Assembly (NCBI GenBank): GCA_947462875.1
Contig: CANHQJ010000003.1
Coordinates: 62,001 to 126,000, forward strand
Length of the DNA: 64,000 nt
From: Verrucomicrobiia bacterium
GTDB lineage: Bacteria > Verrucomicrobiota > Verrucomicrobiia > Verrucomicrobiales > Akkermansiaceae
Direction of reading: 5' to 3'
The notes below the pieces were generated by a model. It was not told the origin of the DNA. It saw only the letters and a program-made list of their open reading frames with translations, and did no database searches. Of this stretch, positions 46,138 through 55,027 are shown in pieces. Position 1 is the stretch's first letter, and every line of letters starts with the position of its first letter. Position numbers and translations under genes: made by a program.

Positions 46138-46731
46138 TTATCTTTTCTTAAAAGGATTCCAGGACTTCTCCTTCACTTCGATCGTGTCATCCGGCTGGAG
46201 CGGCACGCTGCGATCCTGAAAGTTTTCCAAATCGTAGACGCGGACGTTTTTCCCGCGCATGAGCAGCACATTTCTCATGTTGCCGAAAGGATTCGGACCG
46301 CCTGCCGCAGACACCGCTTGAAAGAGAGTCATGCCCGGGGTGAAGGGCTTAGGTCCCGGTCCGGCCACATAGCCGCTGATGGTGACCATTTCCTGGCGCA
46401 CTGCGGCTCCCACGGCTGTGTCGTTGATCTGGAAAGTAGGGCTGGTATAAATGCCCGCATTTTTATAAAGAGCTTCCAGCTTCGCCGCAGCAGCATTCGT
46501 GCTCATGCCTGCCAGACTTACCTCGGCACCTGAGCCATTGGGCCCGATCAACGGCATGCGAACGGTACCCGAACCGGAAACCGCATAGAGACCATCGATA
46601 CGCCCTTTTTCATCCGGGGGCACCCCTTGGATACGGATTTCAATACTGCGCCCTGACAAAATCTCGGCAACAGCGGGGCAAAACCAAGCCAATGACAGCA
46701 TGGTCAACAGGATTGCAATGTGATGTTTCAT
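46138..46731 (-). CDS. Wza-like polysaccharide export protein
   Basis: A 197-residue protein with a signal peptide (HIAILLTMLSLAWFCPAVA). It contains the Poly_export pattern (YAVSGSGTVRMPLIGPNGSGAEVSLAGMSTNAAAAKLEALYKNAG.) followed by one SLBB-like segment (EMVTISGYVAGPGPKPFTPGMTLFQAVSAAGGPNPFGNMRNVLLMRG). It is much smaller than E. coli Wza (379), and the usual lipidation Cys is absent. It should form the periplasmic and outer-membrane conduit for a polysaccharide together with the tyrosine kinase encoded 30 bp upstream. Confidence 0.82.
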   Translation of the reverse strand: MKHHIAILLTMLSLAWFCPAVAEILSGRSIEIRIQGVPPDEKGRIDGLYAVSGSGTVRMPLIGPNGSGAEVSLAGMSTNAAAAKLEALYKNAGIYTSPTFQINDTAVGAAVRQEMVTISGYVAGPGPKPFTPGMTLFQAVSAAGGPNPFGNMRNVLLMRGKNVRVYDLENFQDRSVPLQPDDTIEVKEKSWNPFKKR

Positions 46732-46760
46732 AACAGGTGTTTTGTGTTTTTGTTTTTCGA

Positions 46761-48917
46761 TTAATACAGGGTGTCATCCTTCGATGACGGGGAGACAGAA
46801 GCAGGCTGGGAAGAACGCTGGGCCGCGGGCGCACCTTTTTGCTGCGCAATCTGCGTCTCAGCAGGAGCGTAGTAGGTATAGTAGCTGGTGTAGTATTGAT
46901 ACTGGCTGTCGCTGCGCACATCGACGTTGTTCAGCACCACGCCAATGACGTGACCGCCCACGTTTTCCACCGATTGCTTCACGCGCAGCAGCATGTTGCG
47001 CGGGAGCTTGCGGTGCTGCACCACGATGATGGTGAGGTCCACCTCGCTGGCGAGAACCGAGGCATCGCTCACGCCCAGGATCGGCGGAGAGTCCACCAGG
47101 ATCAGGTCGAAGCGCTGCTTCACGTCCTGAATCAGCTCGGACATGCGGCGCGAGTTCAGAATGCCCGCCGCATCGGAGGGAAGGATGCCGGAGGGCATGA
47201 AGAACAGGTTGTCCACCGGAGTCTGCAAGATCACGTCTTCCAGCATCAGCTCGGTCGTGAGGTAGTTGGTCAGACCCACCGAGTTGTTGATGTCAAAGAA
47301 GGTGTGCAAACGCGGACGGCGCAAGTCGGCATCGATCATCAGCGTCGTGTAGCCGCCCTGGGCGCAGATATAAGCGAGGTTGACCAGAGTGGTCGACTTA
47401 CCTTCACCAGCACCACCGGAAACCACGGTGAGCGCGTTGTCCTCGGGGTTCTTGCGGTTGAACTCGATGTTCGTTCGCAGAATCCGGTAGGCTTCCGCAT
47501 CCGGGCTCATGCCGCTTTGCTTGTGCAGCACGCCCACTTCCTTCGGAATCACGGCCAGCACAGGCACTTGCAAGTAGCGCTCCACATCTTCCAGCGTCTT
47601 CACCGAGGTATCGAGATACTCGAGGAAGAAGGCGATGCCGATGCCGAAAATCAGACCCACCACGGCACCGAGAATCAAATTCAGCGTCACGTTAGGGCTG
47701 GAAGGAAACTGGGCCACCAGCGGCTCTTCATGCAACTCGATGATGTTTTGCGGTTGCTTGAGATTGATGCGGTCGGTTGAAAGTCTTTCCTTCATGCGAT
47801 CCAACATTTCCTGTTGGGTTTTGAATTCATCTGCTACTCCCTGAATGTGGGTCATAGTGACCACATCGTTCACTGCCACCTCTTTGATCTCAGCCAAACG
47901 TTTATTAAGATCCGCCATTTCCCCGACTTTGGTTTCGCGCTTCAGCTTCAGCGAGTCCTTGAACGAGACCACGCTTGCCTGAAGTTGCTTGTAAAGGCTT
48001 TGCACCGTGCCACGCTGTGACTGCACCGTAGGGTGATTGGGGCCCAGTCCCTGGGTTTGCATTCCGGTGAGAATCCGGTCTTGTGCTTGGTATTCCGGGT
48101 AGAGTGATTTGAGATCCGAACCTGCGGACTCGAGGTTGGCAGCATAACGAATCACTTCATCCGCATTGAGGCTATCAATCGTTTTAATCGTGCTATCGAG
48201 CTCCGACAACACAGTCTTGGCAGCTTCCACCTGCGACTCCAGCGTCGATTGCATCCCTTGGATCCCCTGCGCACCGTTGGCACCCGTGATGGAATCTTGA
48301 ATCATCCGCGGCGCACGGCGCAGCAGGTTGTCCCGCTGTTTTTTCTTTTCTTCCACGACGTCCGATTGGTCGAGCACGGCTTTTTCCAGTTCCTTCATGC
48401 CCTCCTCGGCAATCAGGCGCTCTTTTTCCTCACGGCGTTTTTTGTAGGCTTCATAGACCTCCTTGGCCACGTCGCGCGCATCCTCGGCACCGGTGTGCTT
48501 GACAGAGATTTGAATCAAGTCCGTGCCGCGGATGTTCTGCGCGTCAACGATACCACGAAGTGTGCCGAGAGCTTCCTCCTCCGTCATGTTCCAGCGTGTC
48601 ATCAGACCAAGACGCTGCACCACAAACTTGAGAGTGAGTTGCGAACGGATGACCTCGAATTCGGTGGCGAAAAACTGAGGCGTCATCGGCTGGTTCATCG
48701 TATTTCCGTCGCCAAAAACAGTGCCAACCCGGCTCGAAGGCTTCACCTGCACCACCGCATTGCTTTGGAATTTTTTCGGCATCACGTAAGTGATCACGGC
48801 AGCTGTCATGAATACCAGAAGCAGCGTCATCAAAATCACACCATAGCGGTTTTTGATCACCTGCCAGTAATCGACGGCATGCAGTGCGGCTTCGCTGTTG
48901 GAGGGTTGTGGTTGCAT
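46761..48917 (-). CDS. Wzc-like chain-length regulator and tyrosine autokinase
   Basis: A 718-residue inner-membrane protein. The N-terminal Wzz domain is flanked by membrane segments (about 36-58 and 430-450); a long coiled-coil region lies between (QTLESQVEAAKTVLSELDSTIK..). The BY-kinase domain has Walker A SGGAGEGKST (from about 500), Walker A' LMIDADLRRPR and Walker B LILVDSPPI. The C-terminal Tyr cluster YQYYTSYYTYY (about 673-683) is the expected autophosphorylation tail. It controls polymer length and export. The start at 48917 (MQPQPSNSEAAL) is chosen; an upstream frame to 49007 is unlikely. No glycosyltransferases are nearby. Confidence 0.93.
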   Translation of the reverse strand: MQPQPSNSEAALHAVDYWQVIKNRYGVILMTLLLVFMTAAVITYVMPKKFQSNAVVQVKPSSRVGTVFGDGNTMNQPMTPQFFATEFEVIRSQLTLKFVVQRLGLMTRWNMTEEEALGTLRGIVDAQNIRGTDLIQISVKHTGAEDARDVAKEVYEAYKKRREEKERLIAEEGMKELEKAVLDQSDVVEEKKKQRDNLLRRAPRMIQDSITGANGAQGIQGMQSTLESQVEAAKTVLSELDSTIKTIDSLNADEVIRYAANLESAGSDLKSLYPEYQAQDRILTGMQTQGLGPNHPTVQSQRGTVQSLYKQLQASVVSFKDSLKLKRETKVGEMADLNKRLAEIKEVAVNDVVTMTHIQGVADEFKTQQEMLDRMKERLSTDRINLKQPQNIIELHEEPLVAQFPSSPNVTLNLILGAVVGLIFGIGIAFFLEYLDTSVKTLEDVERYLQVPVLAVIPKEVGVLHKQSGMSPDAEAYRILRTNIEFNRKNPEDNALTVVSGGAGEGKSTTLVNLAYICAQGGYTTLMIDADLRRPRLHTFFDINNSVGLTNYLTTELMLEDVILQTPVDNLFFMPSGILPSDAAGILNSRRMSELIQDVKQRFDLILVDSPPILGVSDASVLASEVDLTIIVVQHRKLPRNMLLRVKQSVENVGGHVIGVVLNNVDVRSDSQYQYYTSYYTYYAPAETQIAQQKGAPAAQRSSQPASVSPSSKDDTLY

Positions 48918-48978
48918 GATAAAGAAAAAAAATTGGTGGTGGTAGAAAGGACAACGCGTATCGCGACTTTGCTTTGAT

Positions 48979-49007
48979 AGTCTAATCACGATGGGGATTT
49001 CCCGCAA
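48979..49007 (-). promoter_or_regulatory. Possible promoter of the wzc-wza transcript
   Basis: On the minus strand TTGCGG (49007-49002) and TAGACT (48984-48979) are spaced by 17 bp, about 62 bp upstream of the ATG at 48917. The -10 has the same sequence as that proposed at 34874. Confidence 0.35.
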
Positions 49008-49131
49008 TCAAAAACTCTGTTGTAAATGGATTATTCTCGTGACAAATATGATAGGAAAACCATCCTGGCGATAGGATTCAGGAGCCCTGGCATCGTGGCA
49101 AAACCGGGACCCCGTTTCCTTTTCGGCAGTG

Positions 49132-49166
49132 AAAAAAACTCCCGCAATGCATCACACTGCGGGAGT
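49132..49166 (-). terminator. Intrinsic terminator of the outer-membrane barrel gene
   Basis: A perfect 9-bp stem, ACTCCCGCA (49138-49146) and TGCGGGAGT (49158-49166), with an 11-nt loop. On the minus strand it is followed by a run of T (A-run 49132-49138 on plus), just after the leftward gene ending at 49205. Confidence 0.9.
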
Positions 49167-49204
49167 AAACATACTGTGCCGAGAGAATGTCCCGGCAGGT
49201 AAAA

Positions 49205-50428
49205 TCAGAACGTGTAACTGGCACCCAGGCTCAAGCGGAGACGGTCATAGTTGTTGTTCTCGAAGTCGGAGCTGGAGTCAGTGTAGTTGATCGAGGCATC
49301 CACGGACAGAGCGTCGTTGATTTTCGTGCGCAGACCAATATACATGTTGAGCAGATCTTCCGAGCGGCCTTCGTCCGTTCCGGGACCACCAAGCTGATTG
49401 CCGCCGTCATACGCCGTGTGGACGAGGTCGAATCCGCCAAAACCAGTGAAACGGGGTGTCAACTGGTACTGGCCGGTCAAGCCGAAACGAAACACCTGTT
49501 GATCACTGTATTCGAAAGCGTTGAGACCGATGAATTGCACGGTATCAAAGTCTTCCATGCCGTAGCGGGCGAATCCATTCACGGAGAATTTGCTGTTGAT
49601 TTGCGAGCTGACCGAAGCTTGCAGGAAAGGGGAAGAGCTGTCCTCAAAACCATCAACGCTGCGCAACTGGACACCGGCGCTACCCACGAAGACCGAATTC
49701 TGGGAGAGGCGATATTCCACACCACCGGTAATGAAATGGTTCTGGCTGTCGCTGGCATCACCTGTCCACTGAGAATAACGATACTCTCCGGTCAGCACGG
49801 TGCGCTGATTCCACTGATAGCGCATCTGGTGGTAAACGTTCCAGGATTTGCGATCGGCGAAGTCCACATCGGCAAGGAGATAGCCGGTGAAACCAAAACC
49901 GGTGTAGGAACCCAAGCGCTCCGTCCAGCGGTACCCCACGGAGTTATCCGTGCTGTAGAAGAAATACGGATCAACGGTACGGTCGTTGGAAAAACCTACG
50001 GCAAACTCGGGCTCCATCTCATAGGAGAGGAAGTTGCGGCTGCTGAAGCGAAGGCGCTCGTTAACGCTGTGGTTGATGTCAAAACCAACGCGGACATTCG
50101 GCGTGACTTCATTGGCACCAGCGGCCTCCATTTCATCGAGGTAGAAATTGGCACCCAGACGGGCGTAGAAATTCAGCGTCGTTTGCGGGTCCACCGTGGT
50201 GAAGTTCGCCTGCACGTAAGGGTTGATGCTCCAGGCCTCGTCCTCATGGCCCAGCTGACCTTCGGGAATGAGGGGAGTGACATTGTTGTCCCAGATCACA
50301 TTCGCACCCACCACCCAGGTAAGCGGAATGCTTTCCTCCGCTTCTTGTCCGACATAGTAGAGGCTTTGCGCGGAGAGCGATGAGAGCGCGGCAAAGCCGG
50401 AAAGGATGAATGTTGTTGTTTTTTTCAT
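49205..50428 (-). CDS. Outer-membrane beta-barrel protein of the polysaccharide cluster
   Basis: A 407-residue protein with a signal peptide (FILSGFAALSSLSA). The mature protein is a repeat of amphipathic strands with aromatic girdles (TTLNFYARLGANFYLDEM; VYHQMRYQWNQRTVLTGEYRYSQW) and ends LRLSLGASYTF, a barrel-assembly C-terminus. About 16-18 strands can be drawn. Position beside Wzc and Wza homologues suggests an outer-membrane channel or secretin-like partner of the polysaccharide system, as in EpsL/PEP-CTERM clusters; this is inference. It follows the small secreted-protein gene by 43 bp and ends at a terminator. Confidence 0.8.
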   Translation of the reverse strand: MKKTTTFILSGFAALSSLSAQSLYYVGQEAEESIPLTWVVGANVIWDNNVTPLIPEGQLGHEDEAWSINPYVQANFTTVDPQTTLNFYARLGANFYLDEMEAAGANEVTPNVRVGFDINHSVNERLRFSSRNFLSYEMEPEFAVGFSNDRTVDPYFFYSTDNSVGYRWTERLGSYTGFGFTGYLLADVDFADRKSWNVYHQMRYQWNQRTVLTGEYRYSQWTGDASDSQNHFITGGVEYRLSQNSVFVGSAGVQLRSVDGFEDSSSPFLQASVSSQINSKFSVNGFARYGMEDFDTVQFIGLNAFEYSDQQVFRFGLTGQYQLTPRFTGFGGFDLVHTAYDGGNQLGGPGTDEGRSEDLLNMYIGLRTKINDALSVDASINYTDSSSDFENNNYDRLRLSLGASYTF

Positions 50429-50471
50429 AAATGAATTGGTTGAGCGAAAGCGAAAGAAGTGTGATCAGTGG

Positions 50472-51059
50472 TTAGTTGGACTGAGTGCGATTCGGGCTGG
50501 CAGGCGGTGGCGAGATATAAACGATCTGGGAACCATAGAACAAAGGATTGTTCCAGAGACTGGGAGGCGGCGAATGGGGGTTGAAGTTGACACCTTCGGG
50601 ATCAACGGGGAAATCGAGCGGATTCGGCAATTTTTCAGCGATTGGCTCTTTGTCCGTGCCACCTTTGGCGGATTCTGTCGCACCATTACCCGTGGCGGGA
50701 TCCAGTTTGGCGAGAACGGCTTGCACATCCTGCAGGGCGTCCGGAGCCATGGCCACGGCACACTGGGCGGCAAGGCGCATTTGCTCGGGAACGACGGTGG
50801 CGACAACTTCCACGATGGAAGCGATCAGCTTGTGGTCGGCATCGCTTGCCGCGATGGAAGCTTTGACGATTTCGCAGGCGCAGGAAGGATTCTCACGAAC
50901 GGCGCGGTCAACGATCTGAAGCACCAAGGATTGGTTATCAGCGACTTCCGTTTTGATGGACAGGGAAAGTTTTACGCAATCAACCGTCGCAGGCTTTTCT
51001 GCGAAGCTGACGCCAGCGCCGAGCAAGGCCAGCATGGCAAATGTGAGGGATGTTTTCAT
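50472..51059 (-). CDS. Hypothetical exported protein
   Basis: A 195-residue protein with a signal peptide (MKTSLTFAMLALLGAGVSFA). The middle is helical with several Cys (DCVKLSLSI, ENPSCACEIVKASI, LAAQCAVAMAP), suggesting disulfides. The C-terminal 60 residues are Pro/Asn-rich (DPEGVNFNPHSPPPSLWNNP). No family is recognised. It begins the leftward unit containing the outer-membrane barrel gene, and tRNA-Gly lies 49 bp upstream on the same strand, so read-through from the tRNA promoter is possible. Confidence 0.65.
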   Translation of the reverse strand: MKTSLTFAMLALLGAGVSFAEKPATVDCVKLSLSIKTEVADNQSLVLQIVDRAVRENPSCACEIVKASIAASDADHKLIASIVEVVATVVPEQMRLAAQCAVAMAPDALQDVQAVLAKLDPATGNGATESAKGGTDKEPIAEKLPNPLDFPVDPEGVNFNPHSPPPSLWNNPLFYGSQIVYISPPPASPNRTQSN

Positions 51060-51108
51060 GTTTTTGTTTATTGTGAGAGGGAGAATTTATTAGGTATATA
51101 AAGGAAAA

Positions 51109-51182
51109 TGGAGCGGGCAGCGGGAATCGAACCCGCATGTCTAACTTGGAAGGATAGCGCTTTACCACTAAGCTATGCCCGC
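51109..51182 (-). tRNA. tRNA-Gly (anticodon UCC)
   Basis: The minus strand folds into a complete cloverleaf: acceptor stem GCGGGCA/TGCCCGC, D arm GCTT-AGTGGTAA-AGC, anticodon arm CTATC-CTTCCAA-GTTAG with anticodon TCC, and T arm CGGGT-TCGAATC-CCGCT (TTCGAAT loop). The discriminator U is followed by an encoded CCA (51109-51111 on plus read TGG). Length is about 74 nt with CCA. Confidence 0.96.
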
Positions 51183-51195
51183 GCTGACAGGAACA

Positions 51196-51224
51196 CAATT
51201 ACGTTATTTTGCTAGCAATGACAA
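51196..51224 (-). promoter_or_regulatory. Promoter candidate of tRNA-Gly
   Basis: On the minus strand TTGTCA (51224-51219) and TAATTG (51201-51196) are separated by 17 bp, about 14 bp from the mature tRNA 5' end. The region is clearly AT-richer than its surroundings. Confidence 0.45.
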
Positions 51225-51297
51225 GAACTTTTTTGAAAAAATCTCGGTGATTGTGACAAAATTTTCTCATCATCGGGGTGTTTGCGCTCGCCTATCC

Positions 51298-52083
51298 TCA
51301 AAGACCGGTGGGATGATCGAGAAATGATGTCTCGATGCCGAAAGATGCCGCCAGCACTTCGCCGAGCTGGCGGACGCCGAATGTCTCGGTGGCGTAGTGT
51401 CCGGCGAGGTAGAGGTTGAGGCCCATTTCCTCGGCCAGCGGGTAGCTCCAGTGCGGGCCTTCGCCGGAAATGAAGGCGTCGAGACCACGGGCAGCGGCGA
51501 CTTCACTGCCCGCGCCGCCGGTGCAGAGGCCGACGGTTTGGATGAACTCGGGGCCGGCGGGGCAGAGCAACACGGGGCCGCCAACGGCGGTTTCGAGGCG
51601 TTGGCGGAGTTCGTCGCGATGGAGGGGGGCTGGGGTTGAGGGGGCGGACTGAAGTCCGCGCTCCATTTCACCGGTGACGCCGACATTTTGGCCCTTGTAG
51701 GGGAGAAAGGTGCCGGTGACGGTCATACCTATGGCCTTGGCGAGGAGAGCGTTGTTGCCCCACTGCGGATGGACATCGAGCGGAAGGTGGACGCTGTAGA
51801 TCGCGAGGTTCGCCTGCATCGCCTCGCGGATTTTTTGATAAAACGCGCCGGTCAAGGGCTGCGCGCCCTGCCAGAACATGCCGTGATGCACGACCAGCAG
51901 GTCCGCTCCTGCCGCGATGGCCTTGCGGATCACCGGCAGGGAGGCATCCACGGCGGATGCCACGCGGGTGACGGTGCCATCGTTCTGCAACTGCAAGCCG
52001 TTCATCGCGCCGCTGTAGTCGGGGATCTCGGCGATGCGCAGTTCGGCATCGAGGAAACGGACAATCTCAGCGAGCGCGGCCAT
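51298..52083 (-). CDS. Nif3/DUF34-family dinuclear-metal protein (GTP cyclohydrolase I type 2-like)
   Basis: A 261-residue protein. The metal-site pattern is VVHHGMFWQGAQ, SVHLPLDVHPQWGNNALLA and the C-terminal AGHYATETFGVRQL; SGEGPHWSYPLAEE completes the signature. Nif3 proteins form toroidal hexamers with two metals per subunit; their role is uncertain and may concern damaged metabolites or metal cofactors. It starts 4 bp after the alaS stop and is clearly co-transcribed with alaS. Confidence 0.9.
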   Translation of the reverse strand: MAALAEIVRFLDAELRIAEIPDYSGAMNGLQLQNDGTVTRVASAVDASLPVIRKAIAAGADLLVVHHGMFWQGAQPLTGAFYQKIREAMQANLAIYSVHLPLDVHPQWGNNALLAKAIGMTVTGTFLPYKGQNVGVTGEMERGLQSAPSTPAPLHRDELRQRLETAVGGPVLLCPAGPEFIQTVGLCTGGAGSEVAAARGLDAFISGEGPHWSYPLAEEMGLNLYLAGHYATETFGVRQLGEVLAASFGIETSFLDHPTGL

Positions 52084-52087
52084 GGTG

Positions 52088-54916
52088 TCAGGAAATTACT
52101 AGGTTCATCGTAGTTTCGATCTCGCCGCGTTTGCCGCGATCGCCTACCGCCCCGCGGGCCATATCGGCATTGCCTCCGCCTTTGCCGGCACCGATGGCAG
52201 TGAGTTGTTGGAGCAGCACGCCTGCGGCCTTGCCAGCCGCTTTGGCATTCGCGCCGCAATAGGTGGCGAGGTGGAGTTTTTCTCCGTCATCGACGAGCAA
52301 GGCCGCCGCTTCGGCGAACTGGCGTTTTTTCAGGCCATTGAGAAGTTCCTGCAAGAGCGAGGCATCGGACTCGAAGGAAACGGCGATGGGGCCACCGGCG
52401 GCGATGCGCTCGGCGAGGGCTTCATCGGCAAGCTTCGCGGCTTGCGAGGATTGGATTTTTTTGACGCGTTTTTCGGCTTCGATGGCACCCTGTTGCGTTT
52501 CCTCGAGCGTGCGCTGGGCGTGGGCGAAGGTGGCGTTGATCTGGGCGATGTCGGCGCGCTCCACGAGCATCGCGCCCATGATGTGCGGGAAGTCGTTGAC
52601 CTCCACGGCGGCTTCACCGAGGGCGGTGAGTTTTTCATTGGCGGCGTGGAGTTTGGCGCGGGCGGCTTTGAGCTCGTGATCCCATTTTTCGACGGATTCG
52701 GTGAGGTAGGCCCACGCGGCATCGCCGCAGACGGCTTCGATGCGGCGGACACCGGAGGCGATGGCTCCTTCCGATTTGATTTTGAAAAGCCCGAGCTCGC
52801 TGGTGCGGCGGACGTGGGTGCCGCCGCAGAGTTCTTGCGAATAGCCGTTGAGTTGGTTCGATTCGCCTCCGATCTGCACGACGCGGACGATGTCGCCGTA
52901 CTTGTCGCCGAAAAATTGCATGATGTCGGCGCGGCCTTTGATGTCGGCGTGTTTCACCTCGGTCCAGGAAACGCTGTCGTCGGCCTTGATCGCGGCGTTG
53001 ACCTTTTCTTCCATCGCGGCGAGTTGCTCGGGCGTGACGGCGGCGCTGTTGAAGTCGAAACGCAGGCGGTTTTCATCGACGGAGGAACCCTGTTGCGCGG
53101 CGTCTTTCGAAACGACTTCGTGCAAGGCCCAGTGAAGAAGGTGCGTGGCCGTGTGGTGCGCCTCGATGGGGCGGCGGCGGGCGCTGTCGAGCTGGAGGGT
53201 GACGTTGGCTCCGGGTTCGATTGACGATTGCTGATTGTTGATTTCTGATTGTGGAATGATCAGGGCGCGGGCTTTGCCGATTTGTTGCACGCCGGTGAGG
53301 GGGATGCCGTTGATCGTGCCGGTGTCGCCGGATTGGCCGCCCATTTCGGCGTAGAAAACGGTTTTGTCGGTGATGACGAAGAGCGTGTCCTCCTGCGGGT
53401 GGATTTCGAGAATCGTGGCCTCGCAGGAATCCTGCTCAAAACCGACGAACTCGGTGACGGCATCGGTGGAGATGTCCAGCGCGCGGACCACGGTGGATTT
53501 CTGTGCGGCGCGGGAGCGCTCCTGTTGTTCAACCATGAGCGCCTCGAAGCGCGGCATGTCCACTTGCAATCCGCGTTCCGAGCAAAGCAGTTCCGTTAGA
53601 TCGATAGGGAAGCCGAAGGTGTCGTAAAGCTCAAAGGCGATGTCACCGGAGAATTGTTGATTCGCGATGGTGGCGACTGCTTCTTCAAAGCGCTTGAGAC
53701 CCCGATCGAGCGTCTGGTTGAAACTCGCTTCTTCCTGTTCGAGCGTCTGGCGCACGACCTCCTGACGATTTTTCAGTTCGGGGAAAACGCCGCCCATTTC
53801 GGCGACGAGCGTTTCCACCAGCGCGCCGAAAAACGGTTTGTCGCCAGAAAAACCGAGCTGGCGACCGTAGCGCACGGCCCGTCGTAAAATACGGCGCAAG
53901 ACATAATTCCGTCCATTGTTCCCGGGCATGATGCCATCGGCGATGGAGAAACTCAGCGTGCGCAGGTGGTCGGCGATCACACGAAACGCGATCGAGGTTT
54001 TCATTTCCTCGGTAAAGGCCGAGCGGTCGGCGCCGAGGGCGGGGTAGATGTTGACGTAGGTTTTTCCGCTGAGTTCTTCGAGTTTGCGGAAGATCGGCGT
54101 GAAGACATCCGTGGCGTAGTTGCTGGGTTTTTGCGAGAAATCCGTGAAGCCCTTGGTGCCCTGGATGATCGAGCAGGCGCGCTCGAAGCCCATGCCGGTG
54201 TCGATGTGTTTCGCCGGCAGCTCGCGGAAGCTGCCATCGGCCTCGGCGTTGTATTGGATGAACACGAGGTTCCAGATCTCGATGCAGAGGTCGGAGTCGT
54301 TGTTGACCAACTCGCGTCCGGTTTTCGGATCGCCCTCGGGCGTGAGGTTGACGTGGAGTTCCGAGCAAGGGCCGCAGGGGCCCGTCTCGCCCATCATCCA
54401 GAAGTTGTCCTTGACGTTGCCATTGACGATCTGCACGGCGGGGTCGCAGCCTTTCGAGAGGAAAAGCGCGGCCCAGATGTCATAGGCTTCTTGGTCGAAC
54501 GAACCGGGATCACCCGGTTTCGGCGCATAGACCGAAGCATGCAAGCGGTGGGCGGGCAGGCCCCAGCGCTCGACGACGAGTTCCCATGCCCACTGGATCG
54601 CTTCTTTTTTGAAATAATTGCCAAACGACCAGTTGCCGAGCATTTCAAAAAACGTGTGGTGATAGGTATCGTAGCCCACATCCTCGAGATCGTTGTGCTT
54701 GCCACCGGCGCGGATGCATTTTTGCGTATCGGCGGCGCGTGGCGGATCGTAGGGGGCTTTTTCCACACCGAGGAAATACGGCACAAACGGGTTCATGCCC
54801 GCGTTGGTGAACAGCAATCCCGGCGACTGCGGCAGCAGCGAGGCAGAAGGGACGATGGTGTGCTGTTTCTCGCGAAAGAAATCAAGGAAGCTCTGGCGGA
54901 TCTCGGCGGCGTTCAT
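52088..54916 (-). CDS. alaS: Alanyl-tRNA synthetase
   Basis: A 942-residue class II synthetase. Catalytic domain motifs are present (PSASLLPQSPGLLFTNAGMNPF; DTGMGFERACSIIQG). The editing domain shows EAHHTATHLLHWAL (HxxxH) and LCGGTHVRRT (zinc Cys/His). The C-terminal C-Ala domain is present (GGGNADMARGAVGD). The start at 54916 (MNAAEIRQSFLDFF) is chosen; an upstream frame to 55012 is not conserved. The last codons (ACT ACG ATG AAC CTA GTA) are unusual and hold a dyad. nif3 follows at once. Confidence 0.97.
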   Translation of the reverse strand: MNAAEIRQSFLDFFREKQHTIVPSASLLPQSPGLLFTNAGMNPFVPYFLGVEKAPYDPPRAADTQKCIRAGGKHNDLEDVGYDTYHHTFFEMLGNWSFGNYFKKEAIQWAWELVVERWGLPAHRLHASVYAPKPGDPGSFDQEAYDIWAALFLSKGCDPAVQIVNGNVKDNFWMMGETGPCGPCSELHVNLTPEGDPKTGRELVNNDSDLCIEIWNLVFIQYNAEADGSFRELPAKHIDTGMGFERACSIIQGTKGFTDFSQKPSNYATDVFTPIFRKLEELSGKTYVNIYPALGADRSAFTEEMKTSIAFRVIADHLRTLSFSIADGIMPGNNGRNYVLRRILRRAVRYGRQLGFSGDKPFFGALVETLVAEMGGVFPELKNRQEVVRQTLEQEEASFNQTLDRGLKRFEEAVATIANQQFSGDIAFELYDTFGFPIDLTELLCSERGLQVDMPRFEALMVEQQERSRAAQKSTVVRALDISTDAVTEFVGFEQDSCEATILEIHPQEDTLFVITDKTVFYAEMGGQSGDTGTINGIPLTGVQQIGKARALIIPQSEINNQQSSIEPGANVTLQLDSARRRPIEAHHTATHLLHWALHEVVSKDAAQQGSSVDENRLRFDFNSAAVTPEQLAAMEEKVNAAIKADDSVSWTEVKHADIKGRADIMQFFGDKYGDIVRVVQIGGESNQLNGYSQELCGGTHVRRTSELGLFKIKSEGAIASGVRRIEAVCGDAAWAYLTESVEKWDHELKAARAKLHAANEKLTALGEAAVEVNDFPHIMGAMLVERADIAQINATFAHAQRTLEETQQGAIEAEKRVKKIQSSQAAKLADEALAERIAAGGPIAVSFESDASLLQELLNGLKKRQFAEAAALLVDDGEKLHLATYCGANAKAAGKAAGVLLQQLTAIGAGKGGGNADMARGAVGDRGKRGEIETTMNLVIS
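52098..52114. repeat. 17-bp dyad ACTAS-N7-STAGT, copy 4 (exact match)
   Basis: ACTAGGTTCATCGTAGT at the very 3' end of alaS. Outer arms ACTA/TAGT pair perfectly, and the next bases (G G / C G) continue the dyad as ACTASG..CSTAGT. Confidence 0.45.
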
Positions 54917-54992
54917 AAATGCGGCACGGAAACAATCACGATTCGCGCGGAATGGCAAGGGACTTCGTGCGAGCGGATGGCGCGCGGAGAGC

Positions 54993-55021
54993 TTGACCTC
55001 GGAAAAAGACAAAGGTATCTT
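54993..55021 (+). promoter_or_regulatory. Predicted promoter of the tspO gene (leaderless)
   Basis: TTGACC (54993-54998), 17-bp spacer, TATCTT (55016-55021). The ATG at 55028 is 6 bp past the -10, so the transcript would begin at the start codon. Confidence 0.5.
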
Positions 55022-55027
55022 GCGCCC

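Noticed and set aside
46865-46920. Apparent tandem repeat rich in GTAGTA/TATAGTA near the 3' end of the wzc-like gene.
   Set aside because: These are Tyr codons (TAC/TAT) of the Tyr-rich autophosphorylation tail read on the opposite strand, not a DNA repeat.
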